From Dictyostelium firmibasis (lineage: Eukaryota; Evosea; Eumycetozoa; Dictyosteliales; Dictyosteliaceae), in contig CM069768.1 in NCBI GenBank assembly GCA_036169595.1, positions 1,162,501 to 1,195,000 on the forward strand: a DNA stretch of 32,500 nucleotides, read 5' to 3'. Both the position numbers and the translations under genes were made by a program. Each line of letters begins with the position of its first letter. Within the stretch, counting starts at the first letter, position 1. Positions 13,491-27,030 of the stretch are shown here, in pieces. The notes under the pieces were generated by a model. That model had not been told where the DNA came from and ran no database searches. It saw only the letters and a list, made by a program, of their open reading frames with translations.

Positions 13491-13913
13491 TTCTCACCTT
13501 TTTTGTGAATAATTCATTAAATTGGGATTTGAAAAATTTTATATTTTACACATTTTTTAAAAAAATATCATAATTTATAAAAAATGTATACATTTAATTA
13601 AAAAAAATAATAATAATTTTTTTTTCATTTGGCAAAAAAAAAAAAAACTTTAAAACTATTTGTACATTTATGTCCATGAAAATAAATGTCTAATTATTTT
13701 TTAAAACTATTTTACTTTTTTAAGAGATCTTTCTTTCTTTTTTAAAAGTTTGAAAATTGCAAAACTAATTTTACCCAACTTGTATAATCATCAATGAAAA
13801 TACAAATATCAATCATATGATAATAAAAACAATATCCAAAATCAATAATTTTGATCTAATTTTTTTTTTACATTTAAAAAATGATTTATTTTTGTTTTTA
13901 ATTTTTTTTTTTT
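12653..13913. repeat. Intergenic block of degenerate direct repeats
   Basis: About 12,755-12,920 and 13,295-13,410 are alignable. Shared words include ATTAATTATA, ATCATTGT, GTTGATTGAA, AAAACAA.TTTGA, TTTTTTTAT, GAAAAA.ACTAAT and CAAGT/AAAGT, in the same order and orientation. Motifs of the type ATTTTGGT followed by an A-run recur near 13,030 and 13,455. No ORF is seen. The block is upstream of the two tiny genes and may be a duplicated promoter or the remains of a further gene copy. Confidence 0.5.
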
Positions 13914-16447
13914 TTAAAAATTTAATTTTACATTTAAAACTTTTGAAAAGAAATTAAAGATATCAGCAATTTCATTATTTTGTTTTGATAAACCTTTACC
14001 AGCACCATGACCTGAATCTTTATCTACTCTAATTAATAGAGGAGTATTAACTTTTTTAGCAAGTTGGTATTGTAATTCTGAAATGAATTTATAGGAATGA
14101 GCTGGGATAACACGATCATCATGATCGCCTGTACAAAGCATAATTGAAGGATATTGATCTGAATCCAAAGGTACATTATTAAGAGGAGAATATTTAATGA
14201 GTACATCGAAATCATCTGGATTATCACTTCTACCATAATCAGAGACCCAATTACTACCGATAGTATGAAGATGGAATCTTAACATATCCATTACACCAAC
14301 ATCGGCAACCACACATTTAAAGAGATCAGGACGTTGATTAGAAACTGCACCCATTAACAAACCACCATTACTACCACCTCTAACTGCCAATTTATTACTA
14401 TTGGTATAGTTTTCACTAATTAAATATTCAGCGGCACCAATGAAATCATCGAAACAATTTTGTTTATTCTTCTTTGAACCAGCTTCATGCCAAGCTCTTC
14501 CATATTCACCACCACCTCTAATGTTTGCAATAACAAAGATACCATTGAATTTATTTAAAAAGTAAATATTTCTAATGGAGAAAGATTGGGTGTAAGAGAT
14601 ATTGAAACCACCATAACCTGTCATATAGGTTGGAGCATTACCACTACTGATGTCAGTAGTTTTCTTATAGGCAATAAACATTGGAATCTTTGTTTTATCC
14701 TTTGGTGATTCATAGAATACTTGTTTACATTCATAATCTGAAGATTTAAATCCTTCGATATGTGGCTCCTTAAAGAGTATCAATTTATCATCTTTTGAAT
14801 TCATATAGTAGGTAACGGATGGTGAAACTAAATTTGAAAAGTTTATAAAGATATGATCATGAATTTCATTGGCAGATAATGAACAAGTACCAGGACCTGG
14901 CAATTTAATATCGTTTAGATATTTGCCATTGAAATCGTAGACTTGAATGATATCTTGAACATGTTTCTGATAGGATACATAGAATTTCTCTTGAGAGGAA
15001 CGACAAACTGATTCCATTAGATAATCTTTCTCTGGAATTACCTCTTTATAAACTAATTTACTCTTTGAATTTGAAACGATTGGTTGATTATCATCTAATT
15101 TAATTGAAATTAATCTATTAAAAGGTGCTGATAAATTTGTTAAGAAATAATATTCACCTTGAATTGTATTTGCAATATAATAATAACAAGCATCGAAATT
15201 ATCTATTAAAGTCTCAACTTTAAATGGTGATTTATTTGTTATTGCCTCTTGAAAATTTCTAATTACATATAGATTATGTTCAAGGTTACAATCTCTATGA
15301 GCAGTAATAAATAAAGCTTTATGGTCATGAGAGAATTCACTACCAAAAATCCATTCAGGATTCTCTGGACATTCGAAAACTAAACGATCAAAAGATTCAT
15401 TTGTATCACCTAATTTATGATAGTAAACTTTATTATTCAAATTTGAATCTGTCTCAGTACCTTTATCTTGATCAGATACTTTACTTGGTTTTGGATATCT
15501 ATTATAGATGAATCCAGTTTCATTCTCATCCCATTTAATAGTTGTAAATTTACACCAATTAATTGAATCTGGTAAATCTACAACTGCATAATGTAAACAA
15601 TTCTTTTTCTTTTGATCTTCTCTCTCTTCTTCATCATCTTTATTGGTTTTAATTTCATTAGTTGTAATAATCTTTTTAACTGCAATCTCTTCCCAATCTG
15701 AACCTGCCTTTGAATAACTGAAACAAACATGATCACCACTCTTTGAGATTACAAACGATTTTAAACTCCAAGTACCATCTTTTGAATAACTATTTGGATT
15801 TAAGAATTCAATAGCTTTTTCAAATCCTTTTGCACTGGTTTTACCATCAACACTCATTGAAATCTGTTCAATATCAATCAAATAAATTATATTTTGATTC
15901 AATGTATTTGGATTTCTTGAAAAAAATAATTTTGATCCTCTTCTTCTAAACCAATCAAATCTTTCAAAATTTAACATTCCCATAATCTCTTTTGAAATTT
16001 TTTCACTTGTATCATCTTGATCTAAAAATGATCTTGTAATTTTATTTTGTTCATCAACCCATTTCTTTATAAAAAATAATGATAATAATAATAATAATAA
16101 AAAAAATAATAAAAAAATAAAAAAAAAAAAAAAATTAATATTAAAATTTTTGTTTTTATTAATATTAAATTAAATAATACTTTAGTTTCTGGTGATTGTT
16201 GATCCTCTAAATGACGATATGGGTCATAAATTTTAACATTTCCTTTTTCTGTTGATTTAAATATATCAAAAACAGAATCATCTCTTCTTGTTTCTGGATA
16301 ATTAAATTTCATTTTATTTTTATCTATTATTGTTGTTGTTGTTGTTGTTGTAAATTTAAAAGTTTTTAAAGGTGTATTAATTTTAAAAAATTGTTTTGTG
16401 GTGGTTGTAATGTTAAAAAATTGTTTAGTGGAAAAAATTTTAATCAT
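13914..16447 (-). CDS. dpoA: Prolyl oligopeptidase (prolyl endopeptidase), 2 exons
   Basis: Exon 1 is 16447-16181 and exon 2 is 16064-13914; the intron is A+T rich, with a GTATTA donor and a TATAAAG acceptor. Starting at the ATG at 16312 gives 760 residues, the size I recall for DpoA. An upstream in-frame ATG at 16447 adds 45. The enzyme (family S9A) cleaves short peptides after proline, normally in the cytosol; loss of DpoA is known to make D. discoideum lithium-resistant through inositol phosphate levels. The N-terminal YPETRRDDSV...YRHLED signature and the beta-propeller are present. The alpha/beta-hydrolase catalytic triad is intact (760-aa numbering): S609 in GGSNGGLL, D693 in GDHDDRV and H730 in SGHGAGK. 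The gene diverges from bola1 with 259 bp between the outermost ATGs. Confidence 0.95.
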
Positions 16448-16706
16448 ATTAACTTTTTTTAATTAAAAAAAAAAATAAAAAATAAAAAATAAAATTAAAA
16501 AAAAAAAAAAAAATTAATAAAAAAAAAAAAAAAAAAAATTAAATTTAATGAAATTCATAAAAAAAAAGTAAAAAAAAAAATGAAATTCAAAATTAATGAG
16601 ACAATTCACAAACACACAACAATAGACTATTCAAATTATAATTCCATTAGAGAACCAATAAAAGAGTTGTTAGACTAACACAATTTTTGAAAAAAAAAAA
16701 AAAAAA
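16448..16706. promoter_or_regulatory. Shared divergent promoter of dpoA and bola1
   Basis: A 259-bp gap between two divergently read start codons. Near 16,603-16,620 a CA-rich word (CAAACACACAACAA) stands out from the A+T background. It resembles the CA/GT-rich G-box-like elements of Dictyostelium promoters. The A-run at 16,689-16,706 directly precedes the bola1 ATG. Confidence 0.4.
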
Positions 16707-17042
16707 ATGACAACAAATGTTGGTATAATAGAAAATGAAATTAAAGAATTATTAAATAAAGAATTAAATCCAATAAATTTAGAGATTAACAATGAAAGTT
16801 ATATGCATAATGTGCCAAAAGGTTCTGAGTCACATTTTAAAGTTAAAATTGTTTCTGAAAAGTTTGAAAATTTATCGATGATTGAGCAACATAGATTAGT
16901 GAATGAAATTTTAAAAAATTATATTGGAAATGGTAAAATACATGCATTAAGTATAACTTCAAGAACTCCAACTCAATGGAAAAAAAATAATCAACCAATT
17001 GATGATAAATCACCATCTTGCAAAGGTGGTTTTGGAAAATAA
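16707..17042 (+). CDS. bola1: BolA family protein, BOLA1-like
   Basis: A single exon of 111 residues. It shows the BolA core: NESYMHNVPKGSESHFKV, SEKFENLSMIEQHRLVNEIL and IHALSITSRTPTQW, including the HxL-type histidine used with monothiol glutaredoxins to hold a [2Fe-2S] cluster. The C-terminus SPSCKGG matches the SPPCxGG tail of BOLA1 rather than BOLA2 or BOLA3. The known role is in late iron-sulphur cluster delivery with glutaredoxin 5, in mitochondria in other eukaryotes. There is no obvious long presequence, only about 20 residues before the domain. It converges with cand1, with 159 bp between stops. Confidence 0.9.
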   Translation: MTTNVGIIENEIKELLNKELNPINLEINNESYMHNVPKGSESHFKVKIVSEKFENLSMIEQHRLVNEILKNYIGNGKIHALSITSRTPTQWKKNNQPIDDKSPSCKGGFGK

Positions 17043-17201
17043 AATAAATAAAAAATAAGAAATGAAAAAAAAGATTTTGTATATTTATTTTACTTTATTT
17101 TTAATAAATATATATAATTTATTTATTTTTATATTTGTAACAAATCTATTTTTTTTTTTTTTTTTTCAGTTTTTATATTCATTTTATATATTTTTTTTAT
17201 A

Positions 17202-20200
17202 TTAATTTGAAGTGTCCATTGAATCTTGATTTGAAATTGTATCTTCAGATAAAATTGAATTAAATTGAGCAGCCAATGGAGTTGTACGAATTGTATTTTT
17301 AACAAATTCTTCAAATTTAACGATACTATCACTATTTGGAATTCTAGAGATTGAAGCGACAGCACGTAAAGCTGAACGAATACATTCTTCATTACGTTCA
17401 ATTTGTTGTTTAACTGCAGTTTCATTAACTTTGGTCATAAGGATCACACGAAGTGGTTCAATGAGAAGAGTAATATTTTCGAGGAGAGCTGCACCATTTG
17501 AGTTTGCTAAACGAATGATCATTAAATGACATAATAATTTTATATCATATTGAGTGTCTTTAAGACCATCACATAATGAAAGGATGAAAGGAGCAACATC
17601 GATCTTATCGATTGAGGTATCCAAGAGAGTGTACATACATTCGAATGCAGTCTTTCTAATTTCAATACCATCATCAACTTTATGTTTGAATGGACCAAGA
17701 TCAACCTCACGAATGAGCTCTGGTTTGATTTTGGCATTGTTGTATAGGATTGGTAAGTAGACAGAGAGATCATTACGAATGAGATTTGGTTTATTATGAG
17801 CAATGTAATTCAATGAAAGGAGAGCACTACGTTTAACGACTAAATCACTATCATGTAAGAGAGAAAGGAATTGAGAGATATTTGGAGCCAAATATTGATC
17901 GACCACTTCTTTATTCTCCATGATTGAGAATTTAATAGAGGTCACAATGGTTGAACGTTCCAATGGTGAAGTTGATTTGATTTTCTCTACAAGTTTTGGA
18001 ATGATTTCATTTGGTTCAATCATTGAAAGTTTACCAAGACATTCAGCAACAATATTACGAGTACCTTCCTCTTCATTGACACAGTTATCAAATAATAAAG
18101 GAAGAATTGATTGAAGGAATGGATGAATGGTTTTGATACCTTCATCTGTATGACTTAACTTTACAATGGTCTCACGAAGAGTATGGAGGAGGAGATATTG
18201 TTTCTTTGGTTGATTTTTAATTTGCTCAAGAATGAATGGAAGATAGTTTTGTAAACTACAAACTGCAATATCACCAAGACAAAGGGCTGCAACTTGTTTA
18301 ATCTCTTCATTGTTGGCTTCAAAAGTTTTATAAACTGATTCTTGGAGGTTTTCATTCTCATGAATATCGATACGACGACCAATTTCACCGAGACAAGAAA
18401 GTGATAAGAGAACCAATGGTTCATTGACAGAGGAAAGATTACAAATGAGATTATGAATTGTTTGTTTTCTTTGGGCTGGAGTTGTGTTTACAGTGATAAC
18501 GGCAATACATTGTGAGATTGAGTGGAATGATTGACGAGTTACTGGTTGTTTAATATCAGCGGCAGTATTAAAGAGAAGAGTTAATAATTGTTCATATTTC
18601 ATACCTGGTTCATCTAATTGTACAATGGTTGCAAAGAGACAAAGTAATGATTCCAATGCAACACCTTGAAGAAGTGAACTCTTTAAAAGGGCTAAAGTTG
18701 GTGGAATACATTTTTCATTTACTAATGAAGCGGCTTGATGTTTATCATTGTATTGTTTTAAGAGATTTTGAATGAAAACAAAAGCCAAATGAGTGATTTG
18801 AAGATCAGATTCATTGATTAATGTGGCAACCTCAGTAAGAATAGTGGTTAAAAGTGATGATGGTAAAAGGGTTGGACAAACTTTTACAATATCATTTAAA
18901 GCTACCAATGACGATTGTTTAAGTACACGATTATTCTTTCTAAGGAAGGTTGAAAGTAATTCAATAGCTTTTGGTAAGATTGAAGATAAATCAATCTTTA
19001 TTGAACTATTGATAATACGTGATAAAACTTTGACAGTAACAACACGAGTTAATTCATTATCTAAACGTTCAAGTAAGATTGAAAGACATGGTTGAAGTTC
19101 ACTTTGAATTACATCACCAAACAATGTAATGATTGTACCGATTGAAGAGATTGCAGCTTCTTTAACCTCTTGATCGATATCTTGAGCTTTTAATTGAACA
19201 AAGTTTGCAGCAAATAAATTTGAAATAATTGGTTTACAATCAACACTGGTACGAATCTTATTGAAAACAATTACAAACTCTTGGCAGACACGTAATGCTT
19301 CAGAAGCGATACGATAATAGGAATCATTGATACATTTTACAATGTGAGTTGACAATGAGGTGATATGAGATTGGAATGATTCAGATGGTTCATTGATTAA
19401 TAATAATTTCAAAAGAACCAAAGCTTCAATTTTGAGATTGGAATTTGTATTCTTTTCGCTCAATGATAAATTAATACCATTTACAATTTGTGAGACTTGA
19501 CCAGTTAAAGAACCTGGAATAATTAAAACCAATTCCTTTAAGAGAGCTATGGCACCAACACGAGTTCTTATAGATTTATCAGTTAATGATTTACTAATTG
19601 ATTGAACTAATTTTGGAACTTGTTGTTTTAATACTTCTTTAGCTTGTGGGTTGGCCAATTTCTTATTTAATTGTTTTAAGAGTAATACAAAAGTGGTAAA
19701 GATATCTAAACGTACATTTTCTTCTCTCTCTTTAAAACGATTATATAAAACTGGTGCAACCTTTTGATAGAGTTCAACCAATAGCTCTGGACGAGTTGAA
19801 ATTATAGCACAAAAAGTTTTACAAGACGAACGACGAATTTTCCAACTAATATCATCATCATCACTTAAATCTTCTTCCTCTTCTTCTTCCTCTTCTTGAT
19901 CATCGGCAGAAGTTTCCATTTCTTCGTCATCTTCTTCACCCTCTTCATCGCCATCGTCGGAATAATTTGGATCAAATTTAATGTATTTAGTGCAAAGAGT
20001 TATAATTTCACCAAGGTATGGAGTTACATCTTTTTGACATTTTTCAATGATAACCTCGAAACAAAGTAAACAATTTTCACGAAGTTCATCATTTTGTTCA
20101 AATTTATTATTGTCACAATAGCTGAGTACATGTGGCATAACCTTTGGTAAATATTTACCCACACGATAACCAGAAGATTTACAAATTGAACCAATTGCTT

Positions 20201-21100
20201 GAATCAAAGTTGAAATATGATCTGGTTTCTTTGCTTCTTCAATTGATTTAATGATATAATCCAATAAAGAATTAAACAAGTTATCTGGTGATGGGAATGC
20301 TATATTGGCTAAACATAAAATGGCACGTTTTCTAATGGCTGGTCTGGTTGCATTCAATTTTGGTAATACTACCTTTTGAATATTCTCTAAATCTCCTACC
20401 ATAAATGATCCGTACTTTTGTAGTAAATCATTTAAAATATCTAAACATGACATTTTAATTTCATTTTTATCTTTTAATTTTTCCTATTTTTATGAGAAAA
20501 ATAAATAAAATAAAAAAAAAAATAAAAAATTTATTAATAAAAAATAAATAATAAAAAAAATTTTCAAAAAAAAACTTACACTATCAATACCAATTAATAA
20601 TTTTGGTACTAAATTTTTAATTACTAAATTTGAAATTGAACTACCTTCACTTGGTAAATTTGTAATAATTGTTTTTAAACCAATACCAGAAATTTCAACC
20701 AATTCTTCTTTATTTGATTCTTCTAAAATATTTTTTGATAATGTATCAATAATTTCTGTTGCTTGTGAATCTTTAACTCTTTTAATTAATAAACCTAAAC
20801 TATTTTTTAAAAATAATTAAAAAAAAAAAAAAAAAAAATATAATTAATTAAAAAATTTTTATAAAAAAAAAATATACAAAAAAAATAATTAAAATACCAT
20901 TTAACAACATTTTCTTGAACATTATTTGCTGAATCAGCAGTTAATGCTAATAATTTTGTAACAATTTTATTTTCATAAGTTGGATCCATTTTAAAAGTAT
21001 CTTTTTCTAATTCATTAGCAAGGTCATGAGTTGCCATGAATCTAATATCTTTATCGATGGAACCCATCTTTTCTAAAATTTGTCCTAAAAAGAATGACAT
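17202..21100 (-). CDS. cand1: CAND1, cullin exchange factor (3 exons)
   Basis: Exons are 21100-20898, 20799-20580 and 20483-17202. Donors GTATTT and GTAAGT and acceptors AATAG join in frame to 1234 residues, close to the 1230 of human CAND1. Diagnostic stretches match CAND1: IDKDIRFMATHDLANEL, then VVKCLGLLIKRVKD, ISGIGLKTIITNLP, and a very acidic loop (DEEGEEDDEE...) followed by SWKIRRSSCK. HEAT repeats fill the length. CAND1 wraps unneddylated cullin-RBX1 and exchanges F-box/SKP1 receptor modules; it is cytosolic and nuclear. The first intron splits a Cys codon (TG|T). Antisense ORFs in this span are shadows. Confidence 0.95.
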
Positions 21101-21160
21101 TTTGTTTGTAAATATATAAAATGTTGTGTATCAATCACACAATCACACAATAAATTAAAA
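21101..21160. promoter_or_regulatory. CA-rich element upstream of cand1
   Basis: CAATCACACAATCACACAAT (about 21,132-21,151) contains a tandem TCACACAA and lies just upstream of the cand1 ATG. Repeated CACACAA in pure A+T flanks suggests a promoter element; no factor can be named. Confidence 0.3.
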
Positions 21161-21465
21161 AAAAAAATAAAAAAAAAATTAAAAAAAAAAATATTAAGAA
21201 AAAATTGAAAAAAAAAAAAAATTAAAAAAAAAAAAAATTAAAAATTGAAATTAAATTTTAACTTCAAAAAAAAAATAAAAAATAAAAAATAAAAATAAAG
21301 AAAAAAAAAATCTATTTTTTAAGAAAATTATAAAAAAATTGTTTGAATTTTGGTCAAATCATTTTAATTAATTATTTTTATATGAAAAAAAATTATTAAA
21401 ATTTATAATTATTTATTATTTTTTTAAAAAAATATATTTTATATAGATTATTAATTATTGTTAAT

Positions 21466-23865
<2,400 letters not shown>

Positions 23866-25190
23866 TTTTTATGTATATATTTTTTATTATTTTAATTTAT
23901 ATTTAATATTTTGTATTTTAATTTAAAGTTTTATTATTTAATATATTATTACAAAAAAAAAAATTAAAAAAATAGAAAGAAATTTTAAAGAAAAATATAT
24001 TAAATAAAATTTAGTAATACTATTACTATTACTATTGTTTAAACTAATCAAATTAATTTTTTTAAAAAAAAACAAAACAAAAAAAAAAAAAAAGAAAAAA
24101 ATAAAAAATAATAAAATAAAAATTTAATAAAATAAAATAAAAAAAAAATAAAAATAATAAAATGATTATTTTGAATTAGATTATAATAATAAAATATTTA
24201 TAATATGTGTGTGAGTGTTTATATATTATTAAAAATTGATAAGGTATATTAATTTTTTCTTTTTTTTTTTTTTCTAATTTTTTTTTTTTCTTTTTTTATT
24301 TTATTTATTTTTTTAAAGTTTTTAAAATAATTAATTATTAAAAAAAAAAAAATAATAGAAAAAAATTAAAAAAAAACAAAAAAAAAAAAAAATAAAAATA
24401 AAAAAAAAATAAAACAAAAGAAAAAGAAATGTTTGCATTCTAGTGTGTGAGTTGGGGGGGTTGTGAGAAAAAAAAAAAATAACATGAAAAGAAATGCTTT
24501 TTTTACTTGCCATGCGTAATCAATATACACTGTTTTATATAAATTTGTATAACATATTGTTTTTTGGTGTTAATAGTTAAAAATTAAATATTTTCATATA
24601 AAAAATATTTGTAGAAATAATTCTTTTTTTTTTCACATAAAATCCAATGATTAATATACACAATTTTTTGTTTTGAAAAAGAGATTTTTTTTTTTATAAA
24701 AACAACAAATTTAATTGAGGCGTAAAAGTTAAATTTAAAAAAAATTAATATGAGAGCCAAATTTTTTGCAACACATATCCCATTCTTTTTTTTTTATTTT
24801 TTTTTTTTTAAAAAAACTAAACATTTGCACCTCATTTGAGTTTGTGGATAAAAATAAAAAAAATTTTTTTTTATAAATTACACTACATCATATTTAGGTG
24901 CATGAAATTTTTGGTTTGTTTAATTAATTTTAAAAAAAAAAAAGCAAAATAATGTTAAAGTAATAAAAATATAGGAGATATCCCTGTAAAAGTGTTAATA
25001 CTAACCATAAGGTTGGCTAACTAGTTGATAAGTGGGGGGGGTTTATCGAATTTATCTGAGCAACGAAAAAGGACAGAAACATTACAAAAAAGTGAACAAT
25101 TATCTTGTATTGGTTATAAATAAAATTAAAAAAAAAAAAATCAAATAAAAATAAAAATAAAAATCATTTATTTAAATTTTTAAAACCAAT
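23866..25190. other. Intergenic region with GT-rich elements
   Basis: No coding stretch is seen. TGTGTGTGAGTG occurs at 24,206-24,217 and GTGTGTGAGT again at 24,443-24,452, the second followed by a G7 run (24,454-24,460). An unexplained, less A+T-rich patch occupies about 24,970-25,100. Confidence 0.5.
24206..24465. promoter_or_regulatory. Paired GT-rich boxes upstream of the PB1 gene
   Basis: Two copies of GTGTGTGAGT, about 235 bp apart, lie 340-600 bp upstream of the PB1 gene ATG. They resemble G-box elements (TG/GT-rich, recognised by GBF) known from Dictyostelium developmental promoters. Assignment to this gene is by position only. Confidence 0.35.
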
Positions 25191-25192
25191 CA

Positions 25193-25446
25193 TAATAATA
25201 AATTAACCTGTGGACTGTGGGTTGAAAATAATTCATCTATAATTTGTGAATCGTCACTAACTCTACTACTTCTATTACTACTACTGTTACTACTATTACT
25301 ATAAAACTACTGTCTTCTGAGACATTTGCAAATCCTAAATCACCATCTTCATCTTTATTTTGAATCCTGATTGATGAGAAAAATTGGAATACAGCGCAAG
25401 TGTTAATTTTCTTGGGTGTGGAAGTTCACCACCTCGAGGACAAGAG
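25193..25446 (-). pseudogene. Possible haem-peroxidase-like gene fragment
   Basis: On the minus strand, the words PRGGELPHPRKLTLAL and then NKDEDGDLGFANVSEDSS and DDSQIIDELFSTHSPQVNL are readable only by changing frame twice. The first resembles the SxPRGG.LP.PR.(I/V)S region of animal-type haem peroxidases, such as Dictyostelium peroxinectin. The last resembles the stretch just before the distal haem histidine. The fragment has no start and stops soon after. The coding-like G+C and Ser/Asn run support a decayed host gene; the family is uncertain. Confidence 0.35.
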
Positions 25447-25567
25447 TTTTTATTGTTTCTTTTTTTTTTTTTAAAGAAATTTAATATATTTACCAAAAAA
25501 GTTTAGATTTAAAGTATTGGTAAGATTTGATTCATTGGAGATCATCATTTAAAATGATCATTAAATG

Positions 25568-26190
25568 ATGAAGAAAATCTTCATTTGAACTTTTTTTAAT
25601 TTTTTAAGTGGTGTTGGTAATGAACCAATTTGGAAATCAATTTTATACGAGTTACCCAACAATAAAAATGTTATTTGGAAGCGAACCAACCTCAATCAAT
25701 TGATTGAAACGCCCACCAAAACATAACGATGTTAATGATTTTGGTAATACATCCTTTCCAATTGATTGATTAAAATAAGAACCAAATGATAAATTTTTTA
25801 TTGAATCTGGTAATAAACCTTTGGTAATTGTACTATTGAATTATGATTCTAATTGATTCAATTCTTTAAAATTATTTATTCCATTTAGATATGCTATATT
25901 CAATGATGTTAATGTTAAGGGTAAGTTGATAGGTCGGTCGATTATAATCTGTTCAATAAGTGTTACACTTGTTGGTATTATATTAAAATTATCTATTAGT
26001 GAATTAAAATAAGTACTAAATCTTATAGTATGAACTGTTGTTGGTATTGTTCTTTCATTAAATTTGAAAACATATTTCTATAACAAAAAAATTCCAGAAA
26101 TATTTCAATTTGGTCACCCTTTGATTTTTTAAGATCTCCAGAAATTATTAACCTATCTAAATAACTTTTATATCTATATGAATTGCTTCA
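25568..26190 (-). pseudogene. Decayed FNIP-repeat protein gene
   Basis: On the minus strand, from about 26,190 down, a frame reads SYLDRLIISGDLKK. After a frame change comes KFNERTIPTTVHTIRFSTYFN, then LLPDSIKNLSFGSYFNQSIG and VLPKSLTSLCFGGRFNQ. These are FNIP repeats (LP.S...L.FG..FNQ.I), a family hugely expanded in Dictyostelium. Stops interrupt it (for example TAA after NQLES and after NNIFIVG) and at least two frame changes are needed, so it is a pseudogene. The repeat array is short, about five recognisable units. A T-run of 12 or more and A+T DNA flank it. It is a host gene relic, probably from a segmental duplication. Confidence 0.75.
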
Positions 26191-26335
26191 AAAAAAAAAA
26201 AATAAGCAACTAAATAATTTCATTAAAATACAAAAATTTTAAAAAAAAATTAAAAAAAAATAAAAAAAAATAAAAAAAAATGGTGAAGAAAAAAGTGAAT
26301 TGTTTAATAAAAAACCATATTAAATTCAGACGCAA

Positions 26336-26581
<246 letters not shown>

Positions 26582-26884
26582 AAAAAAAATTAGAAAAAAA
26601 ATATATCTCATAAAACAACCCACATAGAATTTCCTTCTATTTGACACACACATCAATTCATAACAATTTTATTTGTTTATTTTTTTTTTTTTTTTGTCAA
26701 GGCAGGTTTAAAAAAAAAAAAAAAAAAAATATATATATTAAGATCTCACACACGATCTGATTTTTATTGGTGTTGTGGTTATTTTTTTTTAATTTTTTTT
26801 TTTCATTTTTATTTATATTTTTTTTTTTATTTTAAAATTAATTTCAACCACCTTTTTTTTTTTTTTTTAATATAAATTATTTTT

Positions 26885-26923
<39 letters not shown>

Positions 26924-26983
26924 CCTTAGTGGATAACATCGTTGTAATAATTTTTTTTTTTTTTTTTTTAAACCTGAAGAACA

Positions 26984-27027
<44 letters not shown>

Positions 27028-27030
27028 AAA
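26582..27030. promoter_or_regulatory. Promoter/5' leader of the kinase gene
   Basis: CACACACA words occur at 26,643-26,650 (GACACACACATC) and near 26,746 (CTCACACACGATC). Very long T-runs follow at about 26,888-26,923, and an A-run of about 35 at 26,990-27,025 sits directly before the ATG at 27,031. The CA elements are candidate G-box sites; the homopolymers are typical leaders but unusually long. Confidence 0.4.

Noticed and set aside
17129-19095. Small ORFs on both strands across cand1
   Set aside because: They lie in shifted or antisense frames of a conserved 1234-residue protein and have no family resemblance.
24331-24513. Minus-strand ORF of 60 residues starting MASKKSISFH
   Set aside because: Mostly Phe and Ile from T-rich DNA after the first 28 residues, with no splice site linking it to the PB1 gene.
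25000-25075. tRNA gene
   Set aside because: A box-A-like TGGCTAACTAG is present, but there is no GTTCRANNC box B and no cloverleaf. No other tRNA or rRNA signal was seen in the window.
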